Of a stretch of 64,000 nucleotides of DNA, positions 1 through 8,728 are shown piece by piece. Both the position numbers and the translations under genes were made by a program. The stretch's first letter is position 1, and each line of letters starts with the position of its first letter. The notes under the pieces are model-generated. The model made no database searches. It was not told the origin of the DNA and was given only the letters and a program-made list of their open reading frames with translations. Source of the stretch: UBA9676 sp035532275 (lineage in GTDB: Bacteria; Actinomycetota; Actinomycetes; Streptosporangiales; Streptosporangiaceae); assembly GCA_035532275.1 (NCBI GenBank), contig DATKRG010000383.1, positions 1-64,000 on the forward strand, written 5' to 3'.

Positions 1-45
1 CCGGGGCCCGGCCGGGCGCCGGGGCCGGCTGAAGGGAGCTGGCCA

Positions 46-843
46 GTGCTGACAGTCGACTTCCGCCGTTTCCCGGTCGGGCCGGGTCACCGGCTGCTCG
101 ACCTGGGGTGCGGTGCCGGCCGGCACGCCCATGAGGCATGCCGGCGCGGCGCGGACGTGGTCGCCTGCGACACCGACACCGGCGAGCTGCGCACCGTGGC
201 GGGCACAGCCGCCGCCATGCACGAGGCCGGGGAAACACCGGCCACGGCGCACGCCCAGCCGGTGGCAGGCGATGGCACCGCAATGCCGTTCGGCGATGGG
301 GCTTTCGACCGGGTGATCGCGGCGGAGGTACTGGAGCACATCCGCGACGACCAGCGGGCGCTGCATGAGATAGCGCGGGTGCTGCGGCCCGGCGGGATGC
401 TGGCGGTGACCGTCCCCGCCTGGCTGCCGGAGCGGATCTGCTGGCGGCTGTCCGACGACTACCACACCGTTCCCGGCGGGCACGTCCGCATCTATACGCG
501 GGCTGAGCTGGAAGCCAAGCTGCGCCGGGCGGGATTCGCGGTGAGCGGCCATCACCATGCGCACGGGCTGCACTCGCCCTACTGGTGGCTCAAGTGCGCG
601 GTCGGGGTGTCCAACGACGATCATCCGCTGGCCCGCGCCTATCACCGGCTGCTGGTCTGGGACATCATGAAGCACCCGCTCCCGACCCGGGTGGCCGAGC
701 GGGCGCTGAACCCGGTCATCGGCAAGAGCCTGGTGCTGTACGCCCGCAAACCCGTCGATCCGGCGCGCAGCGCTGCCCGCGGGATGGTGCGCGGCGCTGC
801 CCGCGGGGCGGCGCGCCCCGAACGGGCTCATGCCGGTGCGTGA
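46..843 (+). CDS. Class I SAM-dependent methyltransferase
   Basis: The 265-residue product has a Rossmann-type SAM-binding fold. Motif I (LDLGCGAGR, residues 18-26) sits near the N-terminus and is followed by an acidic strand end (ACDTD, about 39-43). The segment PFGDGAFDRVIAAEVLEH with the later VLRPGGML is the usual methyltransferase_11 pattern (about 85-120). The GTG start is chosen because GAAGGGAG lies 7 bases upstream. The C-terminus is rich in Ala and Arg, and its last codons overlap the next gene by 14 bases, so the two are probably co-transcribed. The substrate cannot be read from the sequence. Composition and position place it outside the biosynthetic cluster. Confidence 0.85.
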   Translation: MLTVDFRRFPVGPGHRLLDLGCGAGRHAHEACRRGADVVACDTDTGELRTVAGTAAAMHEAGETPATAHAQPVAGDGTAMPFGDGAFDRVIAAEVLEHIRDDQRALHEIARVLRPGGMLAVTVPAWLPERICWRLSDDYHTVPGGHVRIYTRAELEAKLRRAGFAVSGHHHAHGLHSPYWWLKCAVGVSNDDHPLARAYHRLLVWDIMKHPLPTRVAERALNPVIGKSLVLYARKPVDPARSAARGMVRGAARGAARPERAHAGA

Positions 844-2038
844 GAACCTGGCCAGCGTGGCGTCCACCCCGCAGCCGTCCACCTCTGTCCCATCCGCCAC
901 GCCCGGGCCTGCCGCACCGCCCGGCGCAGCCGCGGCGCCGGTACCGCCCGCGGCGCCGGTGACGCCCGCGACACCCGCGGTGCCAGGAGTGCTGAACGCG
1001 GATGATGTGCTGGCCACCGGCGAGAGCATCGCTGCCGTCCAGGAACCCTCCGGTGCCATCGGCTGGCCGGACGGGCATACCGACGCCTGGAACCATGTCG
1101 AATGCGCGATGGCCCTGTCCGCCTGCGGGCTGGCCGAACCCGCCCGGCGGGCCTATGAGTGGCTCCGCGCGGGCCAGCGGCCCGACGGATCGTGGCCGAA
1201 GAAGATCGCCGGCGGGCGGGTCACCGATCCGGCCGCCGAGAGCAACCAGGTCGCCTACGTGGCCGTCGGGGTCTGGCACGAGATCCTGGTCACCGGGGAC
1301 ATGGGCTTCGCCACGCAGATGTGGCCGACGGTCCGCGATGCGATCGGCTTCGTGCTGGCACTGCAGCAGCCCCGTGGCGAGATCATCTGGGAACGGACGG
1401 CGGGCGGCGCCCCGGGCCGTTACGCGCTGCTGACGGGCTGCTCAAGCATCTACCAGAGCCTGCGCTGCGCGATCGCCCTGGCCGAACTGCTCGGCCAGCC
1501 CCAGCCCGACTGGGAGCTGGCGGCAGGCCAGCTCGGGCACGCCGTGGCGGGCCACCCGGAAGCGTTCGCGGACAAGAGCCGGTTCTCGATGGACTGGTAC
1601 TACCCGGTCCTGGGCGGGCCGGTCCGCGGCCCCGGCGCGGCCGAGCGGCTGGCCGGCGGCTGGCCGGAGTTCGTGGTCCCCGGGCTCGGGGTCCGCTGTG
1701 TGCGGGACGAGCCGTGGGTCACCGGCGCGGAAACCTGTGAGCTGGTGCTCGCCCTGGACGCGATCGGCGACCGGGAGCGGGCGCTGGATCTGTACGGCCA
1801 GGCTCAGCACCTGCGGGACACCGACGGTGCCTACTGGACCGGGTGGCAGTTCACCAACCAGGCCCACTATCCGGCCGAACGCAGCAGCTGGACGGCGGCG
1901 GCGATGATCCTGGCCGCCGACGCGCTGGCCGGCGCGACCGGCGGGGCCGGACTGTTCCGCGCCGCCGGCACCGACCAGGCCGGGCTTCCCCCGGCCGACG
2001 CCGGCGCCTGCGGCTGCGCGCTGCCTGCACCCGGCTAG
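830..2038 (+). CDS. Prenyltransferase/squalene-cyclase-repeat (alpha-toroid) protein
   Basis: The protein of up to 402 residues opens with a Pro/Ala/Thr-rich stretch of about 55 residues, so the true start may lie further in. The rest is helical, with repeats of the terpene-cyclase/prenyltransferase toroid type: GQRPDGSWPKKI (about 118-129), YWTGWQFTNQ and a repeated Trp/aromatic-Gly pattern. No DXDD or other cyclase acid motif was seen, so catalysis is uncertain. In actinomycetes such genes often neighbour SAM methyltransferases, as here. The TAG stop lies inside the CTAG that begins the IS982-type end at 2035, so the original C-terminus may have been replaced by the insertion or coincide with it. 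Confidence 0.7.
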   Translation: MPVRENLASVASTPQPSTSVPSATPGPAAPPGAAAAPVPPAAPVTPATPAVPGVLNADDVLATGESIAAVQEPSGAIGWPDGHTDAWNHVECAMALSACGLAEPARRAYEWLRAGQRPDGSWPKKIAGGRVTDPAAESNQVAYVAVGVWHEILVTGDMGFATQMWPTVRDAIGFVLALQQPRGEIIWERTAGGAPGRYALLTGCSSIYQSLRCAIALAELLGQPQPDWELAAGQLGHAVAGHPEAFADKSRFSMDWYYPVLGGPVRGPGAAERLAGGWPEFVVPGLGVRCVRDEPWVTGAETCELVLALDAIGDRERALDLYGQAQHLRDTDGAYWTGWQFTNQAHYPAERSSWTAAAMILAADALAGATGGAGLFRAAGTDQAGLPPADAGACGCALPAPG

Positions 2039-2094
2039 ACGAGTGATTCCCTATTGATCACGTTGGGGATATTGCGGTGTTCTGCTGCCAGAAC
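2035..2094 (-). repeat. Truncated IS982-type right end (left boundary of the island)
   Basis: These 60 bases match the reverse complement of 58447-58506 at 59 of 60 positions; the single difference is C/G near base 2061. The outer terminus, CTAGACGAGTGATTCCCT, faces left into the preceding gene, and similarity stops abruptly at 2094. It is therefore a stump of the same element that is nearly complete at 57931-58506, in inverted orientation. Confidence 0.9.
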
Positions 2095-2447
2095 CGTCGC
2101 CGTTGGACACGAGGCACGCCCCGCGCGCTTCATTGCCCGGAACGTCAGTGCCTCGGCCTCTTCCGGCGACAGCGGCCGGCCATCGGGTTCGCCGAGGATC
2201 AGCGCCGCCAGCCGGGGGCTGACGCCTGGCGCGAGCCGGGAGTCCGCGCCCGCCCGGGTTTGACCTCGAGCCCCGAGCAACACCCGCCACCGCCGCGCGC
2301 AGTGGAAGGCAGGGCCGATCGATCTGGTCCCGATCATCGTCGACGGTCGCGAGTATCGCGTCCCGCGGCGGCTGTTCCGCGCCTACGAGCGCGGGATTCT
2401 CAAGCCCTGAGCAGGGCCGCTGAGGGACAGCCTGCGGACGGTGACCG
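2095..2447. other. Decayed sequence between IS stump and acetyltransferase
   Basis: No convincing gene was seen. The minus strand has a coding-like segment around 2130-2230 (reading EPDGRPLSPEEAEALT) that runs without a stop into the IS stump. The plus strand has a short tail ending in a TGA at about 2410 (VDGREYRVPRRLF before it). Both look like fragments of truncated genes. Function is unknown. Confidence 0.4.
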
Positions 2448-2939
2448 TCAGTCGGCCAGCAGGTAGATCAACTCCGTCACCGTCGCCTGCCGCCCCTCGG
2501 CGAACGACTCCTCGCTGCCGACGCGCACGAACCCGTTGCGTTCCAGCACCCTGATGGAGCCGACGTTGTCCTCGACGACCTGGGCGTGCAGCGGCCGCAC
2601 CGCGACCTCCTCGAGCAGCGCCGCGACGGCCGCGGTGGCCACCCCGCGGCCCCACACGTCCTTGCGGATCCAGTAGGTCAGCTCGATGTCGCCCTCCATC
2701 GGGAAGGTGCCGACGCTGCCCACGACGTCGCCGTCGAACTCGACGGCCCTCGTGATGATCGCGTCGTCGAGCAGGATCTTGCGCCACTTCTCCAGGTAGG
2801 CCTCGCGGTCCCGGGCCGTCTTGTCGACGAAGGCGGCCTGGCGCTGGGCGTCCTCGTCGAGTTGGATCTCGAACATCGCCGGGAGGTCGTCCTCCCGCAG
2901 AGGTCGCAGCGACAGGTTCCCGGTCATGCCATCAGCCAC
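2448..2939 (-). CDS. GNAT-family N-acetyltransferase
   Basis: The product of about 163 residues follows the RimJ/RimL-like layout. It has an N-terminal LRPLREDDLPAMFEI strand and helix, then VGSVGTF, then TYWIRKDVWGRGVATAAVAAL, whose GRGVAT segment is the acetyl-CoA pyrophosphate loop. NVGSIRVLERNGF near the C-terminus is the standard GNAT closing motif. A GTG start at 2939 is preferred because GGAGG lies 7 bases upstream; the ATG at 2927 is the alternative. It is transcribed away from the plus-strand cluster operon. Its target may be an antibiotic, amine or peptide and cannot be told. Confidence 0.85.
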   Translation of the reverse strand: MADGMTGNLSLRPLREDDLPAMFEIQLDEDAQRQAAFVDKTARDREAYLEKWRKILLDDAIITRAVEFDGDVVGSVGTFPMEGDIELTYWIRKDVWGRGVATAAVAALLEEVAVRPLHAQVVEDNVGSIRVLERNGFVRVGSEESFAEGRQATVTELIYLLAD

Positions 2940-3215
2940 CGTATTGCCTCCACACCGGAAGAATTCGATCATTCGGGCACCCCATCCTAGTTCGGCCCCC
3001 GGCGGCCGGTCCGGCACTTCGCCCGGCGCGTCACCCCGACGAGCGGACGGCCGGCAGCCGCCGTGTCTCAGACCACGTAGACAGTGGTGAGCGGCGCGGA
3101 GCCGATTTTACGGGACACGAGACCGCGCCGCCCGGGCGCTAGCTTGATGGAAGGAATTCCAGGCTGCACAGGGGTTCATGCCGATGATGCCCACCCCGGT
3201 GAAGGAGGCCCTGTA

Positions 3216-4250
3216 GTGGTGCTGCACGGCGAGGCGTTGGCCCCGCAGATGGCGGACTATCTCGAACTCGTGGACCGCGGGGAATGGAACTACCTCCCCT
3301 ATCTCATGTACTACAACCGGACGAACTTCCGGTCGGCGTCCGTCAACACCGACCAGTTCGGGTTCCGCATGTCCCACGGCGCGGACCGCCGGGCGTCCGC
3401 CGGGGACCACCAGCTCGACGAGCCGGTCCGGCTGATCGTGGGCGGCTCGGTGGCGTTCGGCTACGGCCTCCGCAACGACGGCGCGACGCTCGCCTCCCGG
3501 CTGTGGGCCAAGCACGCCCCGGCCCGGCCCTGGCTGACGTTCGCAGGACACTGCTACAACGCCACCCAGGAGCTGATGCTGTACATGCTCTACCGGCACA
3601 TGATCCCGCCGGTCGAGGAGATCGTCATCTTCAGCGGCTACAACACGCTCGCCATGTCCCGGCTGACCGACCTGCACCTCGGCGGACAGGGTCCGTTCTT
3701 CTACTGCGTCGAGTACTTCGAGAAGATGCGGGAGCTGCGGGAGCGCAACGCGAAGCCGGCCCGCGAGCAGCGGTGGCGTGCCCGGGCGAAGCCGAAGGCC
3801 GCGCCGTCGGCGACGACGAAGAACCCGACGCTGCCCGAGCTGATCGACTCCGCCGTCGAGGAGACGCTGCGGCACCTCGACAGCTGGCAGGCGCTGGCCG
3901 CCGCCACGGGCGCCCGCGTGACCTGGGTGATGCAGCCGCTGGCGCCGTGGCTGCGCGACGAGCCGGCCGCCCAGGAGAAGCTGCTGTTCGACGAGAACGA
4001 CCGGCTCGCCGAGTACGGGACCTGGCAGGAGCTCTACGGCGACATCTCCAGCGTCGCCGCCGGGGACGCCTACGCGGCCGCCATGGGCGCGGCCTGCGAG
4101 CGCAAGGGCGTCGGGTTCCTCGACATGATCTCCCGGCTCCGCGCGGCGGTCAGCCCGTCGGACTGGCTCTACGTCGACCGCGCCCACTTCACCAACGAGG
4201 GCGCCGACATCGTCGCGGGGCTGCTCGCCGACAGCCTCGGCCTGTCGTGA
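3216..4250 (+). CDS. SGNH/GDSL hydrolase-like protein
   Basis: This 344-residue protein has an SGNH-type plan. Block I is the variant VGGSVAFGYG with the presumed Ser nucleophile, an Asn is available in FSGYNT, and the C-terminal DRAHFTNEG supplies the Asp-x-x-His pair. The family covers esterases, lipases and carbohydrate O-acyl-esterases. The GTG start is set by GAAGGAGG 7 bases upstream. Proteins of this type commonly sit beside O-carbamoyltransferases with an SxtJ-like small membrane protein, and both follow here. It is probably a biosynthetic acyl hydrolase or transferase of the cluster. The substrate is unknown. Confidence 0.65.
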   Translation: MVLHGEALAPQMADYLELVDRGEWNYLPYLMYYNRTNFRSASVNTDQFGFRMSHGADRRASAGDHQLDEPVRLIVGGSVAFGYGLRNDGATLASRLWAKHAPARPWLTFAGHCYNATQELMLYMLYRHMIPPVEEIVIFSGYNTLAMSRLTDLHLGGQGPFFYCVEYFEKMRELRERNAKPAREQRWRARAKPKAAPSATTKNPTLPELIDSAVEETLRHLDSWQALAAATGARVTWVMQPLAPWLRDEPAAQEKLLFDENDRLAEYGTWQELYGDISSVAAGDAYAAAMGAACERKGVGFLDMISRLRAAVSPSDWLYVDRAHFTNEGADIVAGLLADSLGLS

Positions 4251-4354
4251 ACCCGGACCCCGACTCGGCAGCGAAACGAGGTGATCCCCGGTGTCGGTTC
4301 TGCGCCGAGCCGTAGCCAGGCTCTTCAGACGCAAGAACAAGAAGGAGAAGCGTG

Positions 4355-6508
4355 ATGCGTCCATCTACCCGATGTTCTGATCAGGCGATGGACGACGAGA
4401 CGACGGCGCTGCCGATCCGGACGGTGTTCGCGCGGGCCTGCGACCCGGAGGCCGCGGCCGCGCCCGGCGCCCTCCGGCCCGCGATCGACCGGGAACTGGA
4501 CGGCGCCGCCGGCCCCGATCCCGGTCCGCGGCCCCTGCTCGCCGGACTCACCGCCGCGGCCTCCGCGTGGGCGGACGCGCAGCGCGCACGCTTCGCCGCG
4601 CTGTTCGCCACCGCGGAGCGCGAGGGCTGCGCGGACGTGCTCGTCCGCCGCGCGACCCTCGCGTGCGCGCCGCTGGGCGCGCTGTCGGGTGCCTGGCTGC
4701 AGTGGATGAGCGAGGCGGGCAACGCCGAGGAGGCCGCCACCATGCGGGCACTGACGCTGTTCGCCGACGACGTCGGCGCCAGGCATCCGGACGCGTCGCG
4801 CGGCAGCGCCTACCTCCAGCTCATGCGGCGCCTCCGGGTGGCCGTGCACGCCGCGCCGGTGACCCAGCTCACCCAGGACCGCCGCATCGCCGACCGGTCC
4901 TTCTACCTGCCGACCCTCGCGCTGACCATGAGCCGGCGCCCGGACCGGTACCGGGGCGAGATCATCGGACTCGATCTCTGCTTACGGGAAGTCGGGCTGC
5001 TCCCGCCGCTCGACGGCGTCCGGACCCGGCTCCCGGACGCGACCGACTGGGCCGCGCTGGATCCGGGCCGCGCGCGGACGCCGGACCGGCCGCCGGCGGT
5101 CGAGGACGCCCGCGCCGCGGCGGCCGCGTTCGCCGAGGCGGACGGAGTGGCCGGCGCGGCCGCGGTCGAGCGCGGCTTCGCCTGGGCGTTCAGCGCACTG
5201 CGACAGTGGTGCGACGAGGTCTACCCAGAACTCGACGCCGCCCGCGACCCGGCGTTCGAGATGGCCGAGCTGGTGCGGTTCCGCGCCCGGGAGGCGGCCG
5301 CCTACCACGACCGGTACGTCGTGCGGGGCCGGCCGCTGAAGGAGTGGTTCGCCGAGGCGCACACCGACCCGATCCCGTTCCTGACCGCGCTGGCGGACAG
5401 CCGCCTGGTCCGGCCGGGCCGGTCCGGGGCGAGCCGCCTGACCGGCGACCTGCTGTCCGCGAAGGGCCCGATGTTCCGGGTGTTCCCGGACGAGGACCGG
5501 GAGACGATCGAGCGCTGGATCGACACGCTGCCGGCCGATGCCGCCGAACGGGCCGGCCGGCACCCGGCCGCCCCGCAGCCGCGCGGCGTCGCGCTCCAGC
5601 CGGCTCCGGTCGCGGCACGCGAGGACGACGACGCTCCCGCGGACGTCCGGCAGGCGTACACCCGCCTGCTGCGCCGCACGATGACACCGGCCACCCGCCG
5701 CTACGCGCTGCGCTACGTGCACGGGTGGCTCACCCGCTCCCGCCACGGCATGCGGCGCGCCGACCACCCGCTGCCGGCCGAACCGGCGGCGGACGGCCTG
5801 CGGCCGTGGCTGCTCGACCAGCACGACCGGGCCAACGACGAGTTCCACCGCGGCGAGCGCGATCCCCTGCCCGACCGCGCCGACGTGATCGACTCGACGC
5901 TCCAGCTGGCCCCGCTCACCCTGATCGACGGCAGCTGGCTGGCCGGCTACACCGACTACCAACTCGCCTCCTCCGCGCGCGGGCACTTCCTGTTCGAGAC
6001 GTACTGGGACGAGCTCGGGAACGGCGAGCTGGCCCTGAACCACCCGCTGATCTACCGCGACGTGCTGCGGGAGATGGGCATCGACCTGCCGCCGACCCGG
6101 TCGCCGGAGTTCGCGGCCTGGCCCGCGCTGCGCGACCGCTCGTTCGAGCTGCCGGTCTACTGGCTGGCGATCGGCCGGTTCCCGCTCACCTTCGAGCCGG
6201 AGATCCTCGGCCTGAACCTGGCGATGGAGCTGTCCGGGGTCGGCGGCACCTATCGCCGCGCGCGGCAGGCGCTGAAGGAGCACGGCTTCAGCACCGCCTT
6301 CGTCGACATCCACAACACCATCGACAACGTCGCGACCGGACACTCCGCCTGGGCCGCCGACGCCATCGACGGCTACCTGGCACAGCAGCCGCGCGCGGCC
6401 CGCGCCGTCGCGTGGGACCGGGTCCGCACCGGCTACCGCTCGCTCAACCCGCCATCAGGTTTCTGGGCACGCACTGCGGCTCGTCGAGCACGAATCGAGG
6501 CATCCTGA
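4355..6508 (+). CDS. Haem-oxygenase-like diiron oxidase (iron-containing redox enzyme family)
   Basis: The 717-residue protein carries the iron-binding pattern of haem-oxygenase-like diiron oxidases in its C-terminal half: FETYWDELGNG, then LNHPLIY about ten residues on, and later IHNTIDNVATGH. The N-terminal half repeats the fold in weaker form; LPTLALTMSRRPDRY resembles LPVYWLAIGRFPLTF of the second half, which suggests an internal duplication with one active half. Family members N-oxygenate amines (SznF; BelK/HrmI make 6-nitronorleucine from lysine) or cleave C-C bonds. The ATG is chosen from GAAGGAG 7 bases upstream. The stop is one base from the next start, so translation is probably coupled. 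Assignment to an HrmI-like N-oxygenase is inference. Confidence 0.75.
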   Translation: MRPSTRCSDQAMDDETTALPIRTVFARACDPEAAAAPGALRPAIDRELDGAAGPDPGPRPLLAGLTAAASAWADAQRARFAALFATAEREGCADVLVRRATLACAPLGALSGAWLQWMSEAGNAEEAATMRALTLFADDVGARHPDASRGSAYLQLMRRLRVAVHAAPVTQLTQDRRIADRSFYLPTLALTMSRRPDRYRGEIIGLDLCLREVGLLPPLDGVRTRLPDATDWAALDPGRARTPDRPPAVEDARAAAAAFAEADGVAGAAAVERGFAWAFSALRQWCDEVYPELDAARDPAFEMAELVRFRAREAAAYHDRYVVRGRPLKEWFAEAHTDPIPFLTALADSRLVRPGRSGASRLTGDLLSAKGPMFRVFPDEDRETIERWIDTLPADAAERAGRHPAAPQPRGVALQPAPVAAREDDDAPADVRQAYTRLLRRTMTPATRRYALRYVHGWLTRSRHGMRRADHPLPAEPAADGLRPWLLDQHDRANDEFHRGERDPLPDRADVIDSTLQLAPLTLIDGSWLAGYTDYQLASSARGHFLFETYWDELGNGELALNHPLIYRDVLREMGIDLPPTRSPEFAAWPALRDRSFELPVYWLAIGRFPLTFEPEILGLNLAMELSGVGGTYRRARQALKEHGFSTAFVDIHNTIDNVATGHSAWAADAIDGYLAQQPRAARAVAWDRVRTGYRSLNPPSGFWARTAARRARIEAS

Positions 6509-6509
6509 C

Positions 6510-8345
6510 ATGTCCGACCTGGTCCTCGGCATCTCCGCCTACTACCACGACAGCGCGGCGGTGCTCGTGTCCGACGGCCGGCCCGTCGCGGCCGCGCAGG
6601 AGGAGCGCTTCACCCGCCGCCGGCACGACCCGGCGTTCCCGGCCCGCGCGGTCGAGTACTGCCTCGACCAGGCCGGGGCCACGCTCGCGGACGTGTCGGC
6701 GATCGGCTACTACGAGGACCCGGCGCTGAAGTTCCGCCGCGTCCTGGCCACCTATCTGGGCGCGGTCCCGTTCGGGCTGGCGTCGTTCCGGGACACCCTG
6801 CCCGGCTGGTGGACGTCGAAGCGGCGGATCACCGACGTCGTCCGCCGCGAGCTGGAAGCGCTGGACCGGGGGCCGGTGCCCGAGATCGTCTGCCGGCGGC
6901 ACCACGAGTCGCATGCCGCGTCGGCGTTCTACCCGAGCCCGTACGAGTCGGCCGCGGTGCTGTGCATCGACGGCGTCGGCGAGTGGGCGACCACCACGAT
7001 CTGGCACGGCCGCGGCACCGGGCTGAGGCCGCTGGCCGAGATCCGGTTCCCGCACTCGCTCGGCCTGCTCTACTCGGCCTTCACCTACTTCTGCGGGTTC
7101 AAGGTCGACTCCGGCGAGTACAAGCTGATGGGCCTGGCGCCGTACGGCGAGCCCCGCTACGCCGACCTGATCCGCAGGAAGCTGATCGACGTCAAGCCCG
7201 ACGGCTCGTTCCGTCTGAACCTGCGCTACTTCGAGTTCCTCCGCGGCCAGGTGATGACCGGCCGCGGCTTCGAGAAGCTGTTCGACGGTCCGCGCCGGGA
7301 GCCCGAGGGCGAGCTCACCCGGCGCGAGTTCGACCTGGCCGCGTCGGTCCAACTGGTGACCGAGGAGGCCGTGCTCCGGCTGGCGCGGACCGCGCGCGAG
7401 CTGACCGGTGAGTCCCGGCTGTGCCTGGCCGGCGGGGTCGCTCTGAACTGCGTGGCGAACGGGAAGATCGTCGCCGACTCGCTCTTCGACGAGATCTGGG
7501 TCCAGCCGGCGGCCGGCGATGCCGGGGGCGCGCTGGGCGCGGCGCTCGCCGTCGCGATCGACCGGGGCGCCCCACGCAGCCACGCCGGCACCGGACTCGA
7601 CGCGATGTCGGGCGCGCTGCTCGGACCGGAGTACGGAGACGAGCAGATCGCCGGCTACCTGGCGGCGAACGGGATCCCGCACCGCCGGCTGGAACCGGCG
7701 GAGCTGGACGCCGAGGTCGCGCGGGCGATCGCGGCCGGGAAGGTCGTGGGCTGGTTCCAGGGCCGGATGGAGTTCGGCCCCCGCGCGCTCGGCGCGCGGT
7801 CGATCCTCGGCGACGCGCGCGATCCGCGGACCCAGTCGGCGATGAACCTGAAGATCAAGTTCCGGGAGTCGTTCCGCCCGTTCGCCCCGTCGGTGCTCGC
7901 CGACGACGCGAAGGACTTCTTCGACCTCCGGCAGGACAGCCCGTACATGCTGGTGGTCGCGCCGGTCGCCGAGGCGGCCCGGCTCGCCGTCGCCCCGGAC
8001 CCCGGGCTCACCGGCCTCGATCTTCTCAAGGTGCCCCGGTCGGTGATCCCGGCGGTGACCCACGTGGACGGCTCCGCGCGGGTCCAGACCGTCCATCCCC
8101 GCGACAACCCCCGCTACCACCAGCTGCTGCTCGCGCTGAAGCGGGAGACCGGCGGCAGCGTCGTGGTGAACACCTCGTTCAACGTCCGCGGCGAGCCGAT
8201 CGTGAACACCCCGCACGAGGCCTACACCTGCTTCATGCGGACCGACATCGACTTGCTCGCGCTCGGCGGCTTCCTGCTGCGGAAGGCCGACCAGCCCGAG
8301 TGGCGCGAAGAAGTGGACTGGCGCACCGCGGTGCCGCTCGACTGA
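6510..8345 (+). CDS. O-carbamoyltransferase (NodU/CmcH/TobZ family)
   Basis: This full-length 611-residue carbamoyltransferase has both domains. The N-terminal Kae1-like domain shows GISAYYHDSAA (His13), HHESHAASAF (His131, 132, 135) and LAGGVALNCVANGK. The C-terminal YrdC-like part shows GRMEFGPRALGARSIL and NTSFNVRGEPIV. These enzymes make carbamoyl-adenylate from carbamoyl phosphate and ATP and pass the carbamoyl group to an alcohol, usually late in a natural product pathway. It follows the diiron oxidase by one base and is followed by an SxtJ-like small protein, as in saxitoxin-type neighbourhoods. The acceptor hydroxyl is unknown. Confidence 0.92.
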   Translation: MSDLVLGISAYYHDSAAVLVSDGRPVAAAQEERFTRRRHDPAFPARAVEYCLDQAGATLADVSAIGYYEDPALKFRRVLATYLGAVPFGLASFRDTLPGWWTSKRRITDVVRRELEALDRGPVPEIVCRRHHESHAASAFYPSPYESAAVLCIDGVGEWATTTIWHGRGTGLRPLAEIRFPHSLGLLYSAFTYFCGFKVDSGEYKLMGLAPYGEPRYADLIRRKLIDVKPDGSFRLNLRYFEFLRGQVMTGRGFEKLFDGPRREPEGELTRREFDLAASVQLVTEEAVLRLARTARELTGESRLCLAGGVALNCVANGKIVADSLFDEIWVQPAAGDAGGALGAALAVAIDRGAPRSHAGTGLDAMSGALLGPEYGDEQIAGYLAANGIPHRRLEPAELDAEVARAIAAGKVVGWFQGRMEFGPRALGARSILGDARDPRTQSAMNLKIKFRESFRPFAPSVLADDAKDFFDLRQDSPYMLVVAPVAEAARLAVAPDPGLTGLDLLKVPRSVIPAVTHVDGSARVQTVHPRDNPRYHQLLLALKRETGGSVVVNTSFNVRGEPIVNTPHEAYTCFMRTDIDLLALGGFLLRKADQPEWREEVDWRTAVPLD

Positions 8346-8386
8346 CCACGGCCGGCCGGCTTCCGCGGCTCCCGAAGGGAATCCCC

Positions 8387-8533
8387 ATGAGCAAGGTGCT
8401 CCTCACCCTGGCGTACTTCCTGCTGGTCGTCCCGGCGGGTCTGGTGCTCCGGGTCGTGCGCGACCCGCTGCGCCAGTCCTGGTCGGCGCGCCGGCCGAGC
8501 TACTGGCAGACCCCGCCGGACCCGGGCCGGTGA
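8387..8533 (+). CDS. Small SxtJ-like membrane protein
   Basis: The product of 48 residues has one strongly hydrophobic helix (VLLTLAYFLLVVPAGLVL) followed by a basic tail with RDPLRQ and the ending SYWQTPP. The pattern of a hydrophobic helix, then DPL, then SYW resembles the C-terminal end of SxtJ-type proteins found next to O-carbamoyltransferases. GAAGGGA lies 6 bases before the ATG. It probably helps the preceding carbamoyltransferase at the membrane, but the molecular role of this family is not established. Confidence 0.6.
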   Translation: MSKVLLTLAYFLLVVPAGLVLRVVRDPLRQSWSARRPSYWQTPPDPGR

Positions 8534-8574
8534 GGACCGGACCGCCCGGCCGACCCCGGTTCCGGTGACAAGAC

Positions 8575-8589
8575 GCCCCGGCGCGGGGC
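8575..8589. terminator. Short GC hairpin after the first plus-strand operon
   Basis: A perfect 6-bp stem (GCCCCG/CGGGGC) with a 3-base loop lies 40 bases after the small membrane protein and 140 bases before the halogenase-like gene. No U-tract follows, so it is a weak terminator candidate. The rest of 8534-8728 probably holds the promoter of the next genes. Confidence 0.3.
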
Positions 8590-8728
8590 TCCTACTGTGA
8601 CCAGTAAGAGCCGCCAGTGTGCAGCAACCGCATGCCAGACCCCGTCCGGCAGGGGCCCGGCCCCGCATCCACCGCCTCCGGTGGGCCCGGCCAGCGAATC
8701 CCACCCATCGTGAGGGAAGGAAATCAAG

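Noticed and set aside
3108..4364. A minus-strand frame of about 400 codons opposite the SGNH gene
   Set aside because: The composition is that of antisense reading; the plus strand has ribosome sites and recognisable motifs.
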